64,000 nucleotides of DNA from Leptotrichia sp. oral taxon 218. GTDB lineage: Bacteria > Fusobacteriota > Fusobacteriia > Fusobacteriales > Leptotrichiaceae. The stretch's first letter is position 1, and each line of letters starts with the position of its first letter. The DNA lies in the NCBI RefSeq assembly GCF_018128225.1, contig NZ_CP072377.1, positions 1,922,001-1,986,000 of the forward strand. The letters run 5' to 3'. Both the position numbers and the translations under genes were made by a program. Below the pieces are notes generated by a model. The model was not told the DNA's origin, ran no database searches, and saw nothing but the letters and a program-made list of their open reading frames with translations. Below are positions 1 to 12,473 of this stretch, piece after piece.

Positions 1-475
1 TTTCTTCTACTCTAGCAATCGCCCCATCTTCCATCGCTTTATAAATTGGACTTGGTATCAACGCATCTTTTGTAGGCCCTTCTGCAATCAACATCGCATA
101 ATTCCAAGAGTATCTAATTTGCTCTTCAGTCGTTCCCGCTGTTCCTTGAATAACTCGTGTCGAATCTCCATTTATCGCCGCCGTCAAATGCTCTGACAAC
201 CAAGATTTCGCAGTCCCTGGCTCCCCAATCAGCAACAATGCCCTATCCGTAACCAAAGTCGAAATTGCAATCTCAACCAATCTTTTATTTCCAATATATT
301 TAGGCGTTATCACTTTTCTTCCAGCTTTCCCTCCACAAATATATGTCAACACTGATTTAGGTGACATTTTCCATCCAGTAGGTATTGGATTTTTTTCCGC
401 CTTAATTAACGCATCAATTTCATCTTGAAACATCTGTTCTGCTGTTAATCTTTGTAATTCTTCTTTTTTAGCCAT
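1..475 (-). CDS. MoxR-type AAA+ ATPase, 3' part cut by window edge
   Basis: The frame starts at an ATG 3 bases after the stop of the 638-aa gene and stays open to the left edge, giving about 158 residues of the N-terminal half. A Walker A motif GEPGTAKS lies at about residues 84-91 and is followed by SWLSEHL and a TAGTTEEQIR stretch. This is the style of MoxR/YehL-like AAA+ ATPases, which remodel or activate partner proteins, often with a von Willebrand factor A protein. The Walker B motif and sensors lie outside the window. It is the third gene of a leftward cluster with a SWIM zinc-finger protein, an arrangement like the yehLMPQ-type clusters. The AAA+ call is firm; the biological role is not known. 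Confidence 0.85.
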   Translation of the reverse strand, partial: MAKKEELQRLTAEQMFQDEIDALIKAEKNPIPTGWKMSPKSVLTYICGGKAGRKVITPKYIGNKRLVEIAISTLVTDRALLLIGEPGTAKSWLSEHLTAAINGDSTRVIQGTAGTTEEQIRYSWNYAMLIAEGPTKDALIPSPIYKAMEDGAIARVEE

Positions 476-478
476 TTT

Positions 479-2395
479 TTACAACTCCTTCACTTTCATT
501 CCATTATTTAACTTTTCTAGCCATTTTTCACATAAATTTATAGACATTCTTTTTGTTTTTTTATCCATTTCAAATAATTCTTCAATTTGCTTTATTAATT
601 CACTTTCAGATATAGGAACTTCATTTAAAATGTATCCTATTGATCTTACTCTATTATGTAATTTAGGTGCATTTTTTTCTATATCTATCTTTCCTTTAAG
701 AAAATCCTTATAATCTGTCCATCCCAATTTATTTAAGAATGCTATATCATCATTGTAAGGAATACGAGAAAGAATAATATTATAGTAAAATGCTCCGTAT
801 TTTTCTTTCATTCCCTTTATATCTGGATTATATAAGCTCTTTAAATCTCTATGATATGAACTGTAATAATTCCAATTTCCATAGAAATCATCTTCAATAT
901 TAAAGATTATATTATACCATTTTTTATCAAAACCATTTAACTTTATTTTCATAACACTATAATCATTTATATTTTGCCAATATAAAATATATTCTTTATT
1001 TTCTTCATCATAGTGAATATGGAAAATTACATTAAATAATGTACTAAAATCCTCTTGAACTTTAGCTTCTTCCTTATTTTTAGAAAGTTTATTATTAGCA
1101 AAGAATGTATGGAATAATTTTTTTATTCCTTTTTCATCTTTTCCTACTCCTGCAAATTTAGAAAAATTCTTATATGTAGTTTCAGGTTTATCTTTAATAA
1201 GTGAAATTAAAAATTCTTGTTCTAAGAACTCTCCTTCATATATCTTAGACAGTTTCTTTATTAAATTCGTAATTTCTTTATTTATTTCGGTTACTATGTA
1301 ATGGCTTAAAATTCTTTTTACAGCAGCTTTATTATAAGGATACAGTTCTTTGTATAATGATAAAGTTTTTTCTGTTCTTTTATTTGAACTAACTGAACAC
1401 AATTCTGCAACCTCTTCTTGAACTTTTCTTCTTTCTTCTTTTGTTTTTAATGTTTTATTTTTTAAATCTTCTGTATATTCTTTAATATAATTATTAATAT
1501 AATCTGATACCCATTGCTGCTCTGTTCTCGCCATATATTCCATATTTTCAAACGGTTTTTTTCTAAAAAATTTATCCCACTCTTTTTTGACTCTCTCATC
1601 ATCCATATACGCAAGACTTTCAAAAACTTTATTCTTCAATTTCCCACGTTCTTTTTTCATTAAATCTAAAAGATAATCAACGTTATCCTGATCATATGCC
1701 AAAGCTCCAATTGCAACTTCTTTCACTTCTTTTCCACCATTTTCAACACAATATTTATAAAATTCATTTTCATCACCTTTACAAATATCCTCGATAATTT
1801 CCAATCGGGCAATCATTTCCTTTTTACCTTGAGGATTAAATCCTTCTTTCAATAGCGGAACTATCTCTTTCCCCTGTTTCTTTAACATTTTAATCATTAA
1901 ATCTATAATTCCAGAATAACTATCATTAAGTCCGTTTATCATAAATTTCTTCACTCTAAAGTCATTCACTATTTCAGGATTATTCCATCGTAATGTCGAA
2001 TCAATAACTCTAAAACGACCACCGCCAGTTCCTTTAAATGCAGCAATTAATTCGCTCAACTCACTGTAATGAAGTTCTTGATAAAAATTTTCTTTTCCAG
2101 CAGTCGTTTCCATTTTTTGCAAATTATCACCTGAATAAGTTGTCGCTTGGGTACAAAGCACCGCATCAAGCAAAGCCAACAAATCTAATAATAAATCACA
2201 TTTATCTTCCTCATCGCCTTCAATCAATTTTTGCCCCATTTCATAAATTTGTTTAAATACTTTGGCAGCCGAAGCATACCCCTTCATTTGATCAACAGCT
2301 CTTTGTAAACGAAAATCATCTTTCACCAAATTTATCCCAACAATCGAAACATTTTCAAGCCTATTCTTCAATTCATATAACGGTTCTAAATTCAT
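479..2395 (-). CDS. 638-aa protein of unknown function between SWIM and MoxR genes
   Basis: I do not recognise a named domain with confidence. The N-terminal third has leucine-rich helical segments (for example DLLLDLLALLDAVL), and residues 160-290 read like HEAT-type helical repeats with phrases such as KEVKEVAIGALAYD. The rest is charged and Lys/Glu-rich. There are no signal peptide or membrane segments, so it is probably cytoplasmic. The ATG is preceded by AAGGAGA at good spacing. It starts 24 bases after the SWIM gene stop and ends 3 bases before the MoxR ATPase start, so the three are surely co-transcribed. By context it may be a scaffold or substrate-adaptor of the ATPase; that is inference only. 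Confidence 0.75.
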   Translation of the reverse strand: MNLEPLYELKNRLENVSIVGINLVKDDFRLQRAVDQMKGYASAAKVFKQIYEMGQKLIEGDEEDKCDLLLDLLALLDAVLCTQATTYSGDNLQKMETTAGKENFYQELHYSELSELIAAFKGTGGGRFRVIDSTLRWNNPEIVNDFRVKKFMINGLNDSYSGIIDLMIKMLKKQGKEIVPLLKEGFNPQGKKEMIARLEIIEDICKGDENEFYKYCVENGGKEVKEVAIGALAYDQDNVDYLLDLMKKERGKLKNKVFESLAYMDDERVKKEWDKFFRKKPFENMEYMARTEQQWVSDYINNYIKEYTEDLKNKTLKTKEERRKVQEEVAELCSVSSNKRTEKTLSLYKELYPYNKAAVKRILSHYIVTEINKEITNLIKKLSKIYEGEFLEQEFLISLIKDKPETTYKNFSKFAGVGKDEKGIKKLFHTFFANNKLSKNKEEAKVQEDFSTLFNVIFHIHYDEENKEYILYWQNINDYSVMKIKLNGFDKKWYNIIFNIEDDFYGNWNYYSSYHRDLKSLYNPDIKGMKEKYGAFYYNIILSRIPYNDDIAFLNKLGWTDYKDFLKGKIDIEKNAPKLHNRVRSIGYILNEVPISESELIKQIEELFEMDKKTKRMSINLCEKWLEKLNNGMKVKEL

Positions 2396-2419
2396 TTTTT
2401 CTCCTTCCTAAACTTCATT

Positions 2420-3859
2420 CTAAAATCCAAAACGAATAATTTTATCATCAGTTATGATACTTTGTGCTTGGGCATAAATATTTCTACCTTCATAAAATAA
2501 TTTTACAAACATCACTTGATTTTCCAAACATTCATTTGGCAAAAGTTCATAGAAATTTTCTGAAAATTCCTTGCTTTTTTTATCTCTAAACTCTATCATC
2601 TTTTGATTTTTATCAATTAAAATATATTTTTTCTTACCTTCTTCTTCAACAAACATAATTTTTTCAAATTCTAGTAATAAAGCCACTTCATTATTTGTCA
2701 AAATATTTTTTAATTCATTTTTAGCAATTTTTATAGCTTGATCTATACTTTGAGCATGTTTTTTTATCTCTTTGTAACAAGAACTTTCAATTTTATCAAA
2801 ACTAGCGGCATCCCATCTTATTCTCTTATTAACTCCACCTGGATAAAAAGTTAATGTAGGCACCGTCAATAATGAAAAATTAGAATTTTCCTGCTTAATA
2901 TATTTCATCGCCGAACGAGGTCTATAATTGGCAGTATATGACACTTCCCCACTCTCTAAATCAATCCAGTATCCACAATCTGTAAAAATCTTACTAGCCT
3001 CATCATAATTCACTTCAAATGAAAGCTGCACCAATCTCGCATTTTCCTTTTTTAACCCCAAATCATTCAACTGAGTTAACTTCCACACGCCTCCTAAATC
3101 CTCATACAACGTATTATCCGTCAATTCTGGATCATTCTTTTCAAGTTGCTCATTCAAAAACTCTCTACCTTTTTTCTCAATCGCCCTCAACTTTTTCAAA
3201 CATTCTAAAGCCGTCTGATAATGTCCCTTATCTTGATCCTCTTTATATGCCTGAATTTCCAAAAGTAATCTTTGAAACAAAACTTGTGGTCCCGGCAAAT
3301 AATAATCTCCCAATTGTTTTACAATATCTCGATACTCTGTAATCGAAACACTCCCCATTGCAGAAAGTCCAACTTTCAATAATTGCGAACTTATTTTCTT
3401 TATCAAATCTAGCCCTTCAAGTTGCTTTTTAATTTTCTTTGTTCTAGCTGATTTAGATGCTTTTGAAGAAGTTTTTTTCTTAACTTCCTTTTCCTCATTC
3501 GCCCTTTTAGCCTTTAATTTTTCCTTTTTTTCTCTCTTTGCCAAAATATCTTCTGGTATTTCACACTCCTCAAATTTTTTCCCTCTCAATATCTCAAATA
3601 ACAAAGCTAATCCATGCTTACAAGGAAATTGTCTACTTGGACAAGTACATCGTGTAACAGGATTTTCTTCATCAATAAAATCCACCGAAACCGTATAATT
3701 CGATTTCCCACTTCCCTTACACTCGCCCATATACAAAGTATCGTCAACCGAACGCCATAATTTCAAAAATGCCCCTTTATCGCACAATTTTTTTGCATTT
3801 GAAATCGCCGAAGCATTCGGAGCCATAGCAAGAATTCTACTCTCCTCTAATTTCTTCAC
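2420..3859 (-). CDS. SWIM zinc-finger protein
   Basis: The frame is open from 3898, but the best start is a GTG at 3859, because a strong AAGGAGG lies 9 bases before it; this gives 479 residues. A SWIM zinc finger (CxC...CxH) is visible as C71, C73, C80 and H82 in TRCTCPSRQFPCKH, followed by GLALLFEIL. A Lys/Ala-rich linker follows at about residues 115-160, then a long C-terminal region without recognised motifs. SWIM domains are thought to bind DNA or protein. It is the first gene of the leftward cluster with the 638-aa protein and the MoxR ATPase, which resembles the grouping of E. coli yehQ with yehL. Function unknown. Confidence 0.85.
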   Translation of the reverse strand: MKKLEESRILAMAPNASAISNAKKLCDKGAFLKLWRSVDDTLYMGECKGSGKSNYTVSVDFIDEENPVTRCTCPSRQFPCKHGLALLFEILRGKKFEECEIPEDILAKREKKEKLKAKRANEEKEVKKKTSSKASKSARTKKIKKQLEGLDLIKKISSQLLKVGLSAMGSVSITEYRDIVKQLGDYYLPGPQVLFQRLLLEIQAYKEDQDKGHYQTALECLKKLRAIEKKGREFLNEQLEKNDPELTDNTLYEDLGGVWKLTQLNDLGLKKENARLVQLSFEVNYDEASKIFTDCGYWIDLESGEVSYTANYRPRSAMKYIKQENSNFSLLTVPTLTFYPGGVNKRIRWDAASFDKIESSCYKEIKKHAQSIDQAIKIAKNELKNILTNNEVALLLEFEKIMFVEEEGKKKYILIDKNQKMIEFRDKKSKEFSENFYELLPNECLENQVMFVKLFYEGRNIYAQAQSIITDDKIIRFGF

Positions 3860-3969
3860 AATACAAACCTCCTTCTTTTTTATCCAAAATTCACTCAATT
3901 TTTCTAAATTTATCTAAACAAATAATACTAAAACAAATATTGAAAATTTAAGTAAAATAATTTTAATTT

Positions 3970-3978
3970 ATTATAACA
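3970..3978 (-). promoter_or_regulatory. Extended -10 promoter of the SWIM/MoxR cluster
   Basis: On the minus strand TGT directly precedes TATAAT, about 110 bases before the GTG of the SWIM gene. There is no good -35 hexamer at 16-18 bases, so it would rely on the extended -10 TGN element. Confidence 0.45.
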
Positions 3979-4012
3979 CAATTCACTATAAAAATATGAA
4001 AATATTTTTGCA

Positions 4013-4050
4013 TAAAAAAAGTTCCCACTTTAATAATAAAATGAGAACTT
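4013..4050 (-). terminator. Intrinsic terminator after rfbC
   Basis: An AAGTTC/GAACTT stem with further CA/TG and A-T pairs is followed on the minus strand by a run of seven T. It lies about 110 bases downstream of rfbC and upstream of the SWIM cluster promoter, so it separates the two transcription units. Confidence 0.7.
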
Positions 4051-4159
4051 CTATACGAATATTAAGAGTGTAAAAATTTTTGTGTAAATAAAATAGCGAA
4101 GTACTTAATTTACTAGATTTTCTATTAGTTCAGACAAAATTCTAGACACTCTTGCAACA

Positions 4160-4771
4160 TTAATATTTTTCAAAATATTTCTTATTTTTATCAAAATTCT
4201 GATGTTTAGTATCCTTATCAGAAATTGTCAATTCACTAGGAGCAATCCCAAACTCCTCAAATTTCCAGTCAATCCCAATAGTTTCGTCATTCCACATAAT
4301 TCCGCTATCATATTCTGGCGAATACAAATCTGTACATTTATACATAAATTCTGTATCATCTTCCAATGTCAAAAATCCATGCGCAAACCCTTCTGGCACA
4401 AAAAACATAGTCTTATTAGCTTCTGTCAACAAAACTCCATACCACTTACCAAAAGTTTCGCTATCCTTTCTCAAATCAACAGCAACATCGTAAACACTAC
4501 CTTTTGCAACCCTAACAAGTTTCCCTTGAGTATTTTGAGTTTGAAAATGCAACCCTCTCAATACGCCTTTTTTCGATTTTGAATGATTATCTTGAACAAA
4601 TTCCATCGTAAGTCCCAATTCCTCAAACGACTTTTTATTATATGTTTCCAAGAAAAATCCTCTTTCATCTCCAAAAACTTTTGGCTGAATTACTACTAAA
4701 TCTTTTATTGGTGTTTTAATTACTTCAAAATTATTCATAATTTTCTTGTATGACATTATAACAAATGCCAT
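4160..4771 (-). CDS. rfbC: dTDP-4-dehydrorhamnose 3,5-epimerase
   Basis: RmlC-type epimerase that converts dTDP-4-keto-6-deoxyglucose to the L-lyxo form on the way to dTDP-L-rhamnose. The cupin-fold signature is clear: PKVFGDERGFFLETYN near the N-terminus, RGLHFQ with the catalytic His, FVPEGFAHGF and YSPEYDSGI. The frame is 203 residues from 4771, where AAGGAG lies only about 3 bases before the ATG. Family members usually begin at MNNFEVIKT, the ATG at 4738, which has no good ribosome binding site, so the true start is uncertain. It follows rfbB in the same direction with a 120-base gap. rfbA and rfbD are not in the window. Confidence 0.95.
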   Translation of the reverse strand: MAFVIMSYKKIMNNFEVIKTPIKDLVVIQPKVFGDERGFFLETYNKKSFEELGLTMEFVQDNHSKSKKGVLRGLHFQTQNTQGKLVRVAKGSVYDVAVDLRKDSETFGKWYGVLLTEANKTMFFVPEGFAHGFLTLEDDTEFMYKCTDLYSPEYDSGIMWNDETIGIDWKFEEFGIAPSELTISDKDTKHQNFDKNKKYFEKY

Positions 4772-4891
4772 ATTCTCCTTTCTTTTTCATTTTTTTAATC
4801 TTTAATCCTTTTTATAGCAAAATCCTTCTTCTCAATCTAAAATCCAAAAATCATAATTTATAAAAATTCAAAACTTTGTTATTCAATATCC

Positions 4892-6100
4892 CTATTTATT
4901 TCCATACATTTCATCATAGTATTTTTGATAATCTCCAGAAGCCACTTCATTTACCCATTCTTGATTTTCTAAATACCATTTTACTGTTTTTCTAATTCCT
5001 GTTTCAAAATCAGTTTCAGGATACCATCCAAGTTCCCTCGCAATTTTTGAAGGATCAATCGCATATCTCATATCGTGACCCAATCTATCTTGAACATAAG
5101 TTATCAAATCATAATTTACATTCGCCAAGTCAGTTTTCAACACCTTTTTGTATTCGTCATTCGCAGTAATTTCATCCTTCAAAATATCAATTACCAATTT
5201 TACAATATTAATATTTTGCTCTTCATTAAATCCACCAATATTGTAAACTTCTCCCAATCTTCCGTTTCTCACAACCAAATCAATTCCTTTACAGTGATCC
5301 TCAACATAAAGCCAATCTCTTACATTGTCACCTTTCCCATAAACAGGCAATTTCTTCCCTTCAAGCACGTTTTTTATCATCAAAGGAATCAATTTTTCTG
5401 GAAAATGGTACGGACCATAATTATTCGAACATCTTGTAATATTTATCGGCATTTTGTAAGTTTCTCCATATGCAATTACAATGTGGTCAGCTCCTGTTTT
5501 TGAAGCAGAATAAGGACTTCTAGGATCAAGCGGTGTCTTTTCTGTAAAAAATTTATCTCCATAAGTTTTCAAATTAGTTCTATTTTTTACAACTTTTTTC
5601 ACTTCTTCATCTTCAATTACCAAATCAATCGCTGTTTCATAATCCTTAGACAAACTTCCATAAACCTCATCAGTAGACACTTGTAAATATTTCACACCAT
5701 CTTTGTAAATTGGATATCCATTTTCATCTTTTGAAACAGTCCAAGCTTTTTTTGCATTTTCCAACAAATTCTGAGTTCCTAAAATATTTGTTTCCAAGAA
5801 AATTTGTGGATTTTCAATCGATCTATCAACATGCGATTCCGCCGCAAAATTCACCACAAAATCAACATCATTTTCAGAAAAAACTCTCTCAATCTCTTTC
5901 CTATCCCTAATATCGACCTTCTCAAATTTTACTCTTTCATCCTTCAATTCCTCTTTAATCGTCCCCAAATTCCCCGCATAAGTCAATGCATCAACAACTA
6001 CAACCTTTATATCTTCTTTCCCTTCATACTTTTTCAAAATATATTTCAAGAAGTTTGCACCAATAAATCCCGCTGCTCCTGTTACTAAATATGTTTTCAT
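4892..6100 (-). CDS. rfbB: dTDP-glucose 4,6-dehydratase
   Basis: Short-chain dehydrogenase-fold enzyme that makes dTDP-4-keto-6-deoxyglucose with bound NAD. Visible motifs are the N-terminal NAD site TGAAGFIG (residues 7-14), NFAAESHVDRSI, the catalytic region STDEVYG, YSASK (the YxxxK pair) and RCSNNYGP. At 402 residues it is longer than the usual 330-360; an insertion follows STDEVYG, before the PRSPYSASK segment. The ATG at 6100 directly abuts the stop codon of the glycosyltransferase gene, so the genes are translationally coupled. Product supply for surface polysaccharide rhamnose is the likely role. Confidence 0.96.
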   Translation of the reverse strand: MKTYLVTGAAGFIGANFLKYILKKYEGKEDIKVVVVDALTYAGNLGTIKEELKDERVKFEKVDIRDRKEIERVFSENDVDFVVNFAAESHVDRSIENPQIFLETNILGTQNLLENAKKAWTVSKDENGYPIYKDGVKYLQVSTDEVYGSLSKDYETAIDLVIEDEEVKKVVKNRTNLKTYGDKFFTEKTPLDPRSPYSASKTGADHIVIAYGETYKMPINITRCSNNYGPYHFPEKLIPLMIKNVLEGKKLPVYGKGDNVRDWLYVEDHCKGIDLVVRNGRLGEVYNIGGFNEEQNINIVKLVIDILKDEITANDEYKKVLKTDLANVNYDLITYVQDRLGHDMRYAIDPSKIARELGWYPETDFETGIRKTVKWYLENQEWVNEVASGDYQKYYDEMYGNK

Positions 6101-6946
6101 TTATTTCCCTCCTAAATTTTGATATTTTCTTCTAGTTTCATCATTTTTAATTTTTCGCTCTTTATCAAAAAACCATCCCCATTTATTAAAATACTTAATG
6201 GCAGATTTTATATGAAACATCATTAATTTTCTTGATTTATACGAAGCTTTTCCATGCTCATGAAATATCTCAACTTCTGGATAATAAATAACTTTATATT
6301 TCTGCCCAATTCTTCGGCACAAATCGTAATCTTCCATATACATAAAATACCTTTCATCAAATCCGCCAATTTCCTTTAATGCCGAAACTCTTGAAAAAAT
6401 AAAGCATCCTGAAAGTATTGGAACTTCCATTATTCTGTCAAAATTAGCCCATCTCATTTCATAATCGTAATCCATTTTATAAATAATATTTTTAAACGGT
6501 AAAAATCTTCTAAATACAAGATTCGAAGGTTTTGGAAACAATCTGCAAGTATAACTAAAATTTCCTCCCAAATCTTTAATTTTAGGACCAATTTGCCCAA
6601 TTTCGCCCTGCTTTTTCATATACTCAAAAATTTTTTCAATGACATTTTCTTCAAAAAAAATATCTGCATTAATTATCAAATGAAATTCAGATATTTCAGA
6701 ATTGCTAATTAATTTATTAATAACTACATTATGACCAGCCCCAAATCCCTTATTCAAATTATTAAAAATATATTCTATTCTATTGTCATCTATTTCCTTA
6801 AAAAAACTTCTTAAATCATCTTTTTCAGAATTATCCGAAATCCATAATTTAAAATTCAATTTGATTTTTTGAAAACATTCAATTATTTTCTTCAAATCAT
6901 TTTTTGGAGTATTATATGTTACAATACACGCTGTAAAATCATACAT
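6101..6946 (-). CDS. Family 2 glycosyltransferase (rhamnosyltransferase-like)
   Basis: The 281-residue protein begins FTACIVTYNTP and continues with WISDNS, a GFGAGHN nucleotide-sugar loop, INADIFFEE (the DxD-like metal site, as NAD) and GGFDERYFMYMEDYDLCRR. These are the marks of GT-A fold family 2 transferases close to rhamnosyltransferases such as RfbF/WsaF. It has no membrane helices and would act at the inner face of the membrane, adding a sugar to a lipid-linked glycan. It heads the operon with rfbB and rfbC, which fits use of dTDP-rhamnose as donor; the exact sugar and linkage cannot be read from sequence. Confidence 0.9.
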   Translation of the reverse strand: MYDFTACIVTYNTPKNDLKKIIECFQKIKLNFKLWISDNSEKDDLRSFFKEIDDNRIEYIFNNLNKGFGAGHNVVINKLISNSEISEFHLIINADIFFEENVIEKIFEYMKKQGEIGQIGPKIKDLGGNFSYTCRLFPKPSNLVFRRFLPFKNIIYKMDYDYEMRWANFDRIMEVPILSGCFIFSRVSALKEIGGFDERYFMYMEDYDLCRRIGQKYKVIYYPEVEIFHEHGKASYKSRKLMMFHIKSAIKYFNKWGWFFDKERKIKNDETRRKYQNLGGK

Positions 6947-6988
6947 AACCTCTCCATCTCTCCTTTTCTAAAAAGTCAACTTAAGAGC

Positions 6989-7017
6989 ATTATACCATTT
7001 TTTTTAACAATTTTAAA
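6989..7017 (-). promoter_or_regulatory. Promoter of the GT-rfbB-rfbC operon
   Basis: On the minus strand TTTAAA, 17 bases, then TATAAT preceded by TGG (extended -10). It lies about 45 bases before the glycosyltransferase ATG and runs divergently from the HMA gene promoter. Confidence 0.6.
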
Positions 7018-7059
7018 TAAAAAATTACTTTTTAAATATTAAAAAATATTTCATAAAAC

Positions 7060-7088
7060 TTGAATTTTAAAAAAAAATTTTATATAAT
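7060..7088 (+). promoter_or_regulatory. Promoter of the HMA protein gene
   Basis: TTGAAT at 7060-7065 and TATAAT at 7083-7088 with an ideal 17-base spacer, 37 bases before the start codon. Confidence 0.7.
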
Positions 7089-7124
7089 AAAAGTGAAAGT
7101 TTAAAATGAATGGAGATGTTTTTT

Positions 7125-7352
7125 ATGATAAAAAAATTAATTGAAATCGAAGGAATGCACTGTGAACATTGCAAAAAAAAAGTTGAAGACACACTATATT
7201 CAATTCCAGAAGTTGAAGAAGCGACAGTAAATTTAGACAAAAAAAATGCAAAAATAACTTTAAATGAAGAAGTAGATGACATTTTAATCGCTAATTTAAT
7301 AAATAATGCTGGTCATTACAAAGTCAAAAATGTAACTGAAATTGCTGAATAA
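7125..7352 (+). CDS. Heavy-metal-associated (HMA) domain protein, CopZ-like
   Basis: A 75-residue single-domain protein with the ferredoxin-like HMA fold: IEIEGMHCEHCKKKVE carries the CxxC metal site in the first loop, and the rest follows the usual beta-alpha-beta-beta-alpha-beta pattern. Such proteins bind Cu(I) and pass it to copper P-type ATPases. The frame can be read from an ATG at 7110, but GGAG overlaps that codon and is correctly spaced from the ATG at 7125, so 7125 is chosen. It is a monocistronic gene with its own promoter and terminator; no copper ATPase is adjacent. Confidence 0.92.
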   Translation: MIKKLIEIEGMHCEHCKKKVEDTLYSIPEVEEATVNLDKKNAKITLNEEVDDILIANLINNAGHYKVKNVTEIAE

Positions 7353-7370
7353 AAATAGTCTTTAAAATAA

Positions 7371-7410
7371 AAAATACCAATTCTAAGAAATATAGGATTG
7401 GAATTTTTTA
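7371..7410. terminator. Bidirectional terminator between HMA gene and rrnA
   Basis: The stem CCAATTC/GGATTGG (7378-7384 with 7395-7401, one G-U pair) is flanked by an A run on the left and a T run on the right. It can therefore end the rightward HMA transcript and the leftward rRNA operon after tRNA-Asn. Confidence 0.75.
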
Positions 7411-7421
7411 ATACAAAAAAA

Positions 7422-7498
7422 TGGCGTCCCCGGTTGGACTCGAACCAACGACCCTCTGATTAACAGTCAGATGCTCTAACCAGCTGAGCTACGGAGAC
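7422..7498 (-). tRNA. tRNA-Asn (GTT), rrnA copy
   Basis: A 77-base cloverleaf on the minus strand: acceptor stem GTCTCCG/CGGGGAC, D arm GCTC...GAGC, anticodon loop CTGTTAA with anticodon GTT, T arm GTTGG-TTCGAGT-CCAAC, discriminator G and encoded CCA. It is the last gene of the first rRNA operon, 12 bases after the 5S gene, and is identical to the copy at 17793-17869. Confidence 0.97.
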
Positions 7499-7510
7499 GC
7501 AAAAGAAAAA

Positions 7511-7624
7511 GTTTGGCGACTACCTATTTTCCCTAGTACGGACTAAGTATCGTAGGCGTAAGCAGACTTAACTTCCGGGTTCGAGATGTAACCGGGTGTA
7601 TCCCTGCTGCAATGGTCACCAAAC
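7511..7624 (-). rRNA. rrf: 5S rRNA, rrnA
   Basis: About 114 bases whose ends (GTTTGG...CCAAAC) pair as helix I of 5S rRNA, with typical inner segments such as the GGGTTCGAGATG-like stretch read on the plus strand. It sits between 23S and tRNA-Asn. Exact ends are estimated to within a few bases. Confidence 0.95.
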
Positions 7625-7643
7625 AAGTAATTAAATGTCAAAA

Positions 7644-7680
7644 GACAATGAGAAATAAATAGTAGGCAAGTAAAAGATTA
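7644..7680 (-). repeat. 3' half of 23S precursor processing stem, rrnA
   Basis: This segment, just after the 23S 3' end, is an inverted copy of 10609-10641 just before the 23S 5' end (gacaatg, aaat, agtag and agtaaaagatta blocks match). Together they can form the long duplex normally cut by RNase III during 23S maturation. The same pair occurs in rrnB at 18015-18051 and 20980-21012. Confidence 0.7.
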
Positions 7681-7684
7681 AAAA

Positions 7685-10577
<2,893 letters not shown>

Positions 10578-10608
10578 TTTTTTATTAACAGAATAATCTA
10601 TTTTGTTG

Positions 10609-10641
10609 TAATCTTTTACCTACTATTCATTTCCCATTGTC
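10609..10641 (-). repeat. 5' half of 23S precursor processing stem, rrnA
   Basis: It lies in the short 16S-23S spacer and is complementary to 7644-7680. The spacer itself (about 10578-10691) carries no tRNA. Confidence 0.65.
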
Positions 10642-10691
10642 CTTAAAAGGAAAAACTACAAAGAAGAAGAAGTGTAAGAAAAACTCTCCTT

Positions 10692-12208
<1,517 letters not shown>

Positions 12209-12249
12209 ATATATTTCTATATCTTTTTTCACCTTTTATTCATTGACGA

Positions 12250-12267
12250 GATTTATTGCTAAATCTT
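12250..12267 (-). repeat. Palindrome in the 16S leader, rrnA
   Basis: AGATTTA-4 bases-TAAATCT, a perfect 7-bp inverted repeat about 45 bases upstream of the 16S 5' end, also present in rrnB at 22620-22637. It may be an antitermination or processing element of the leader. Confidence 0.4.
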
Positions 12268-12352
12268 GACTTGCTTTTTATCTATCACACTACTTTTTCT
12301 TCTTCTTTTTTCATTGTCCTTTATGTCGACTCTTTTCTTATCAACGAAATAT

Positions 12353-12381
12353 ATTATATCAAAAAAAAAATTTGTTGTCAA
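12353..12381 (-). promoter_or_regulatory. rrnA promoter
   Basis: On the minus strand TTGACA (12376-12381), 17 bases, TATAAT (12353-12358): a perfect consensus promoter about 145 bases upstream of 16S. The region upstream of -35 is T/A-rich, like an UP element. Confidence 0.9.
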
Positions 12382-12473
12382 CACTTTTTTTGAAATTTTT
12401 TTGTTTTTTTTTGATTTCTTATTTTTGATAACTTCTTTTCTAGGTTTTTTTATGTTTAAATTTTTTTATAATT

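Noticed and set aside
3019-3342. Antisense frames opposite clear genes, for example 3019-3342, 5075-5503, 45180-45776 and 53333-53626
   Set aside because: They mirror the AT-rich codon use of the real gene on the other strand and encode no recognisable motif.
12378-12470. Plus-strand Phe/Leu-rich frame at the rrnA upstream region (12266-12631)
   Set aside because: It arises from T-rich promoter and leader DNA and overlaps a better-supported gene on the minus strand.
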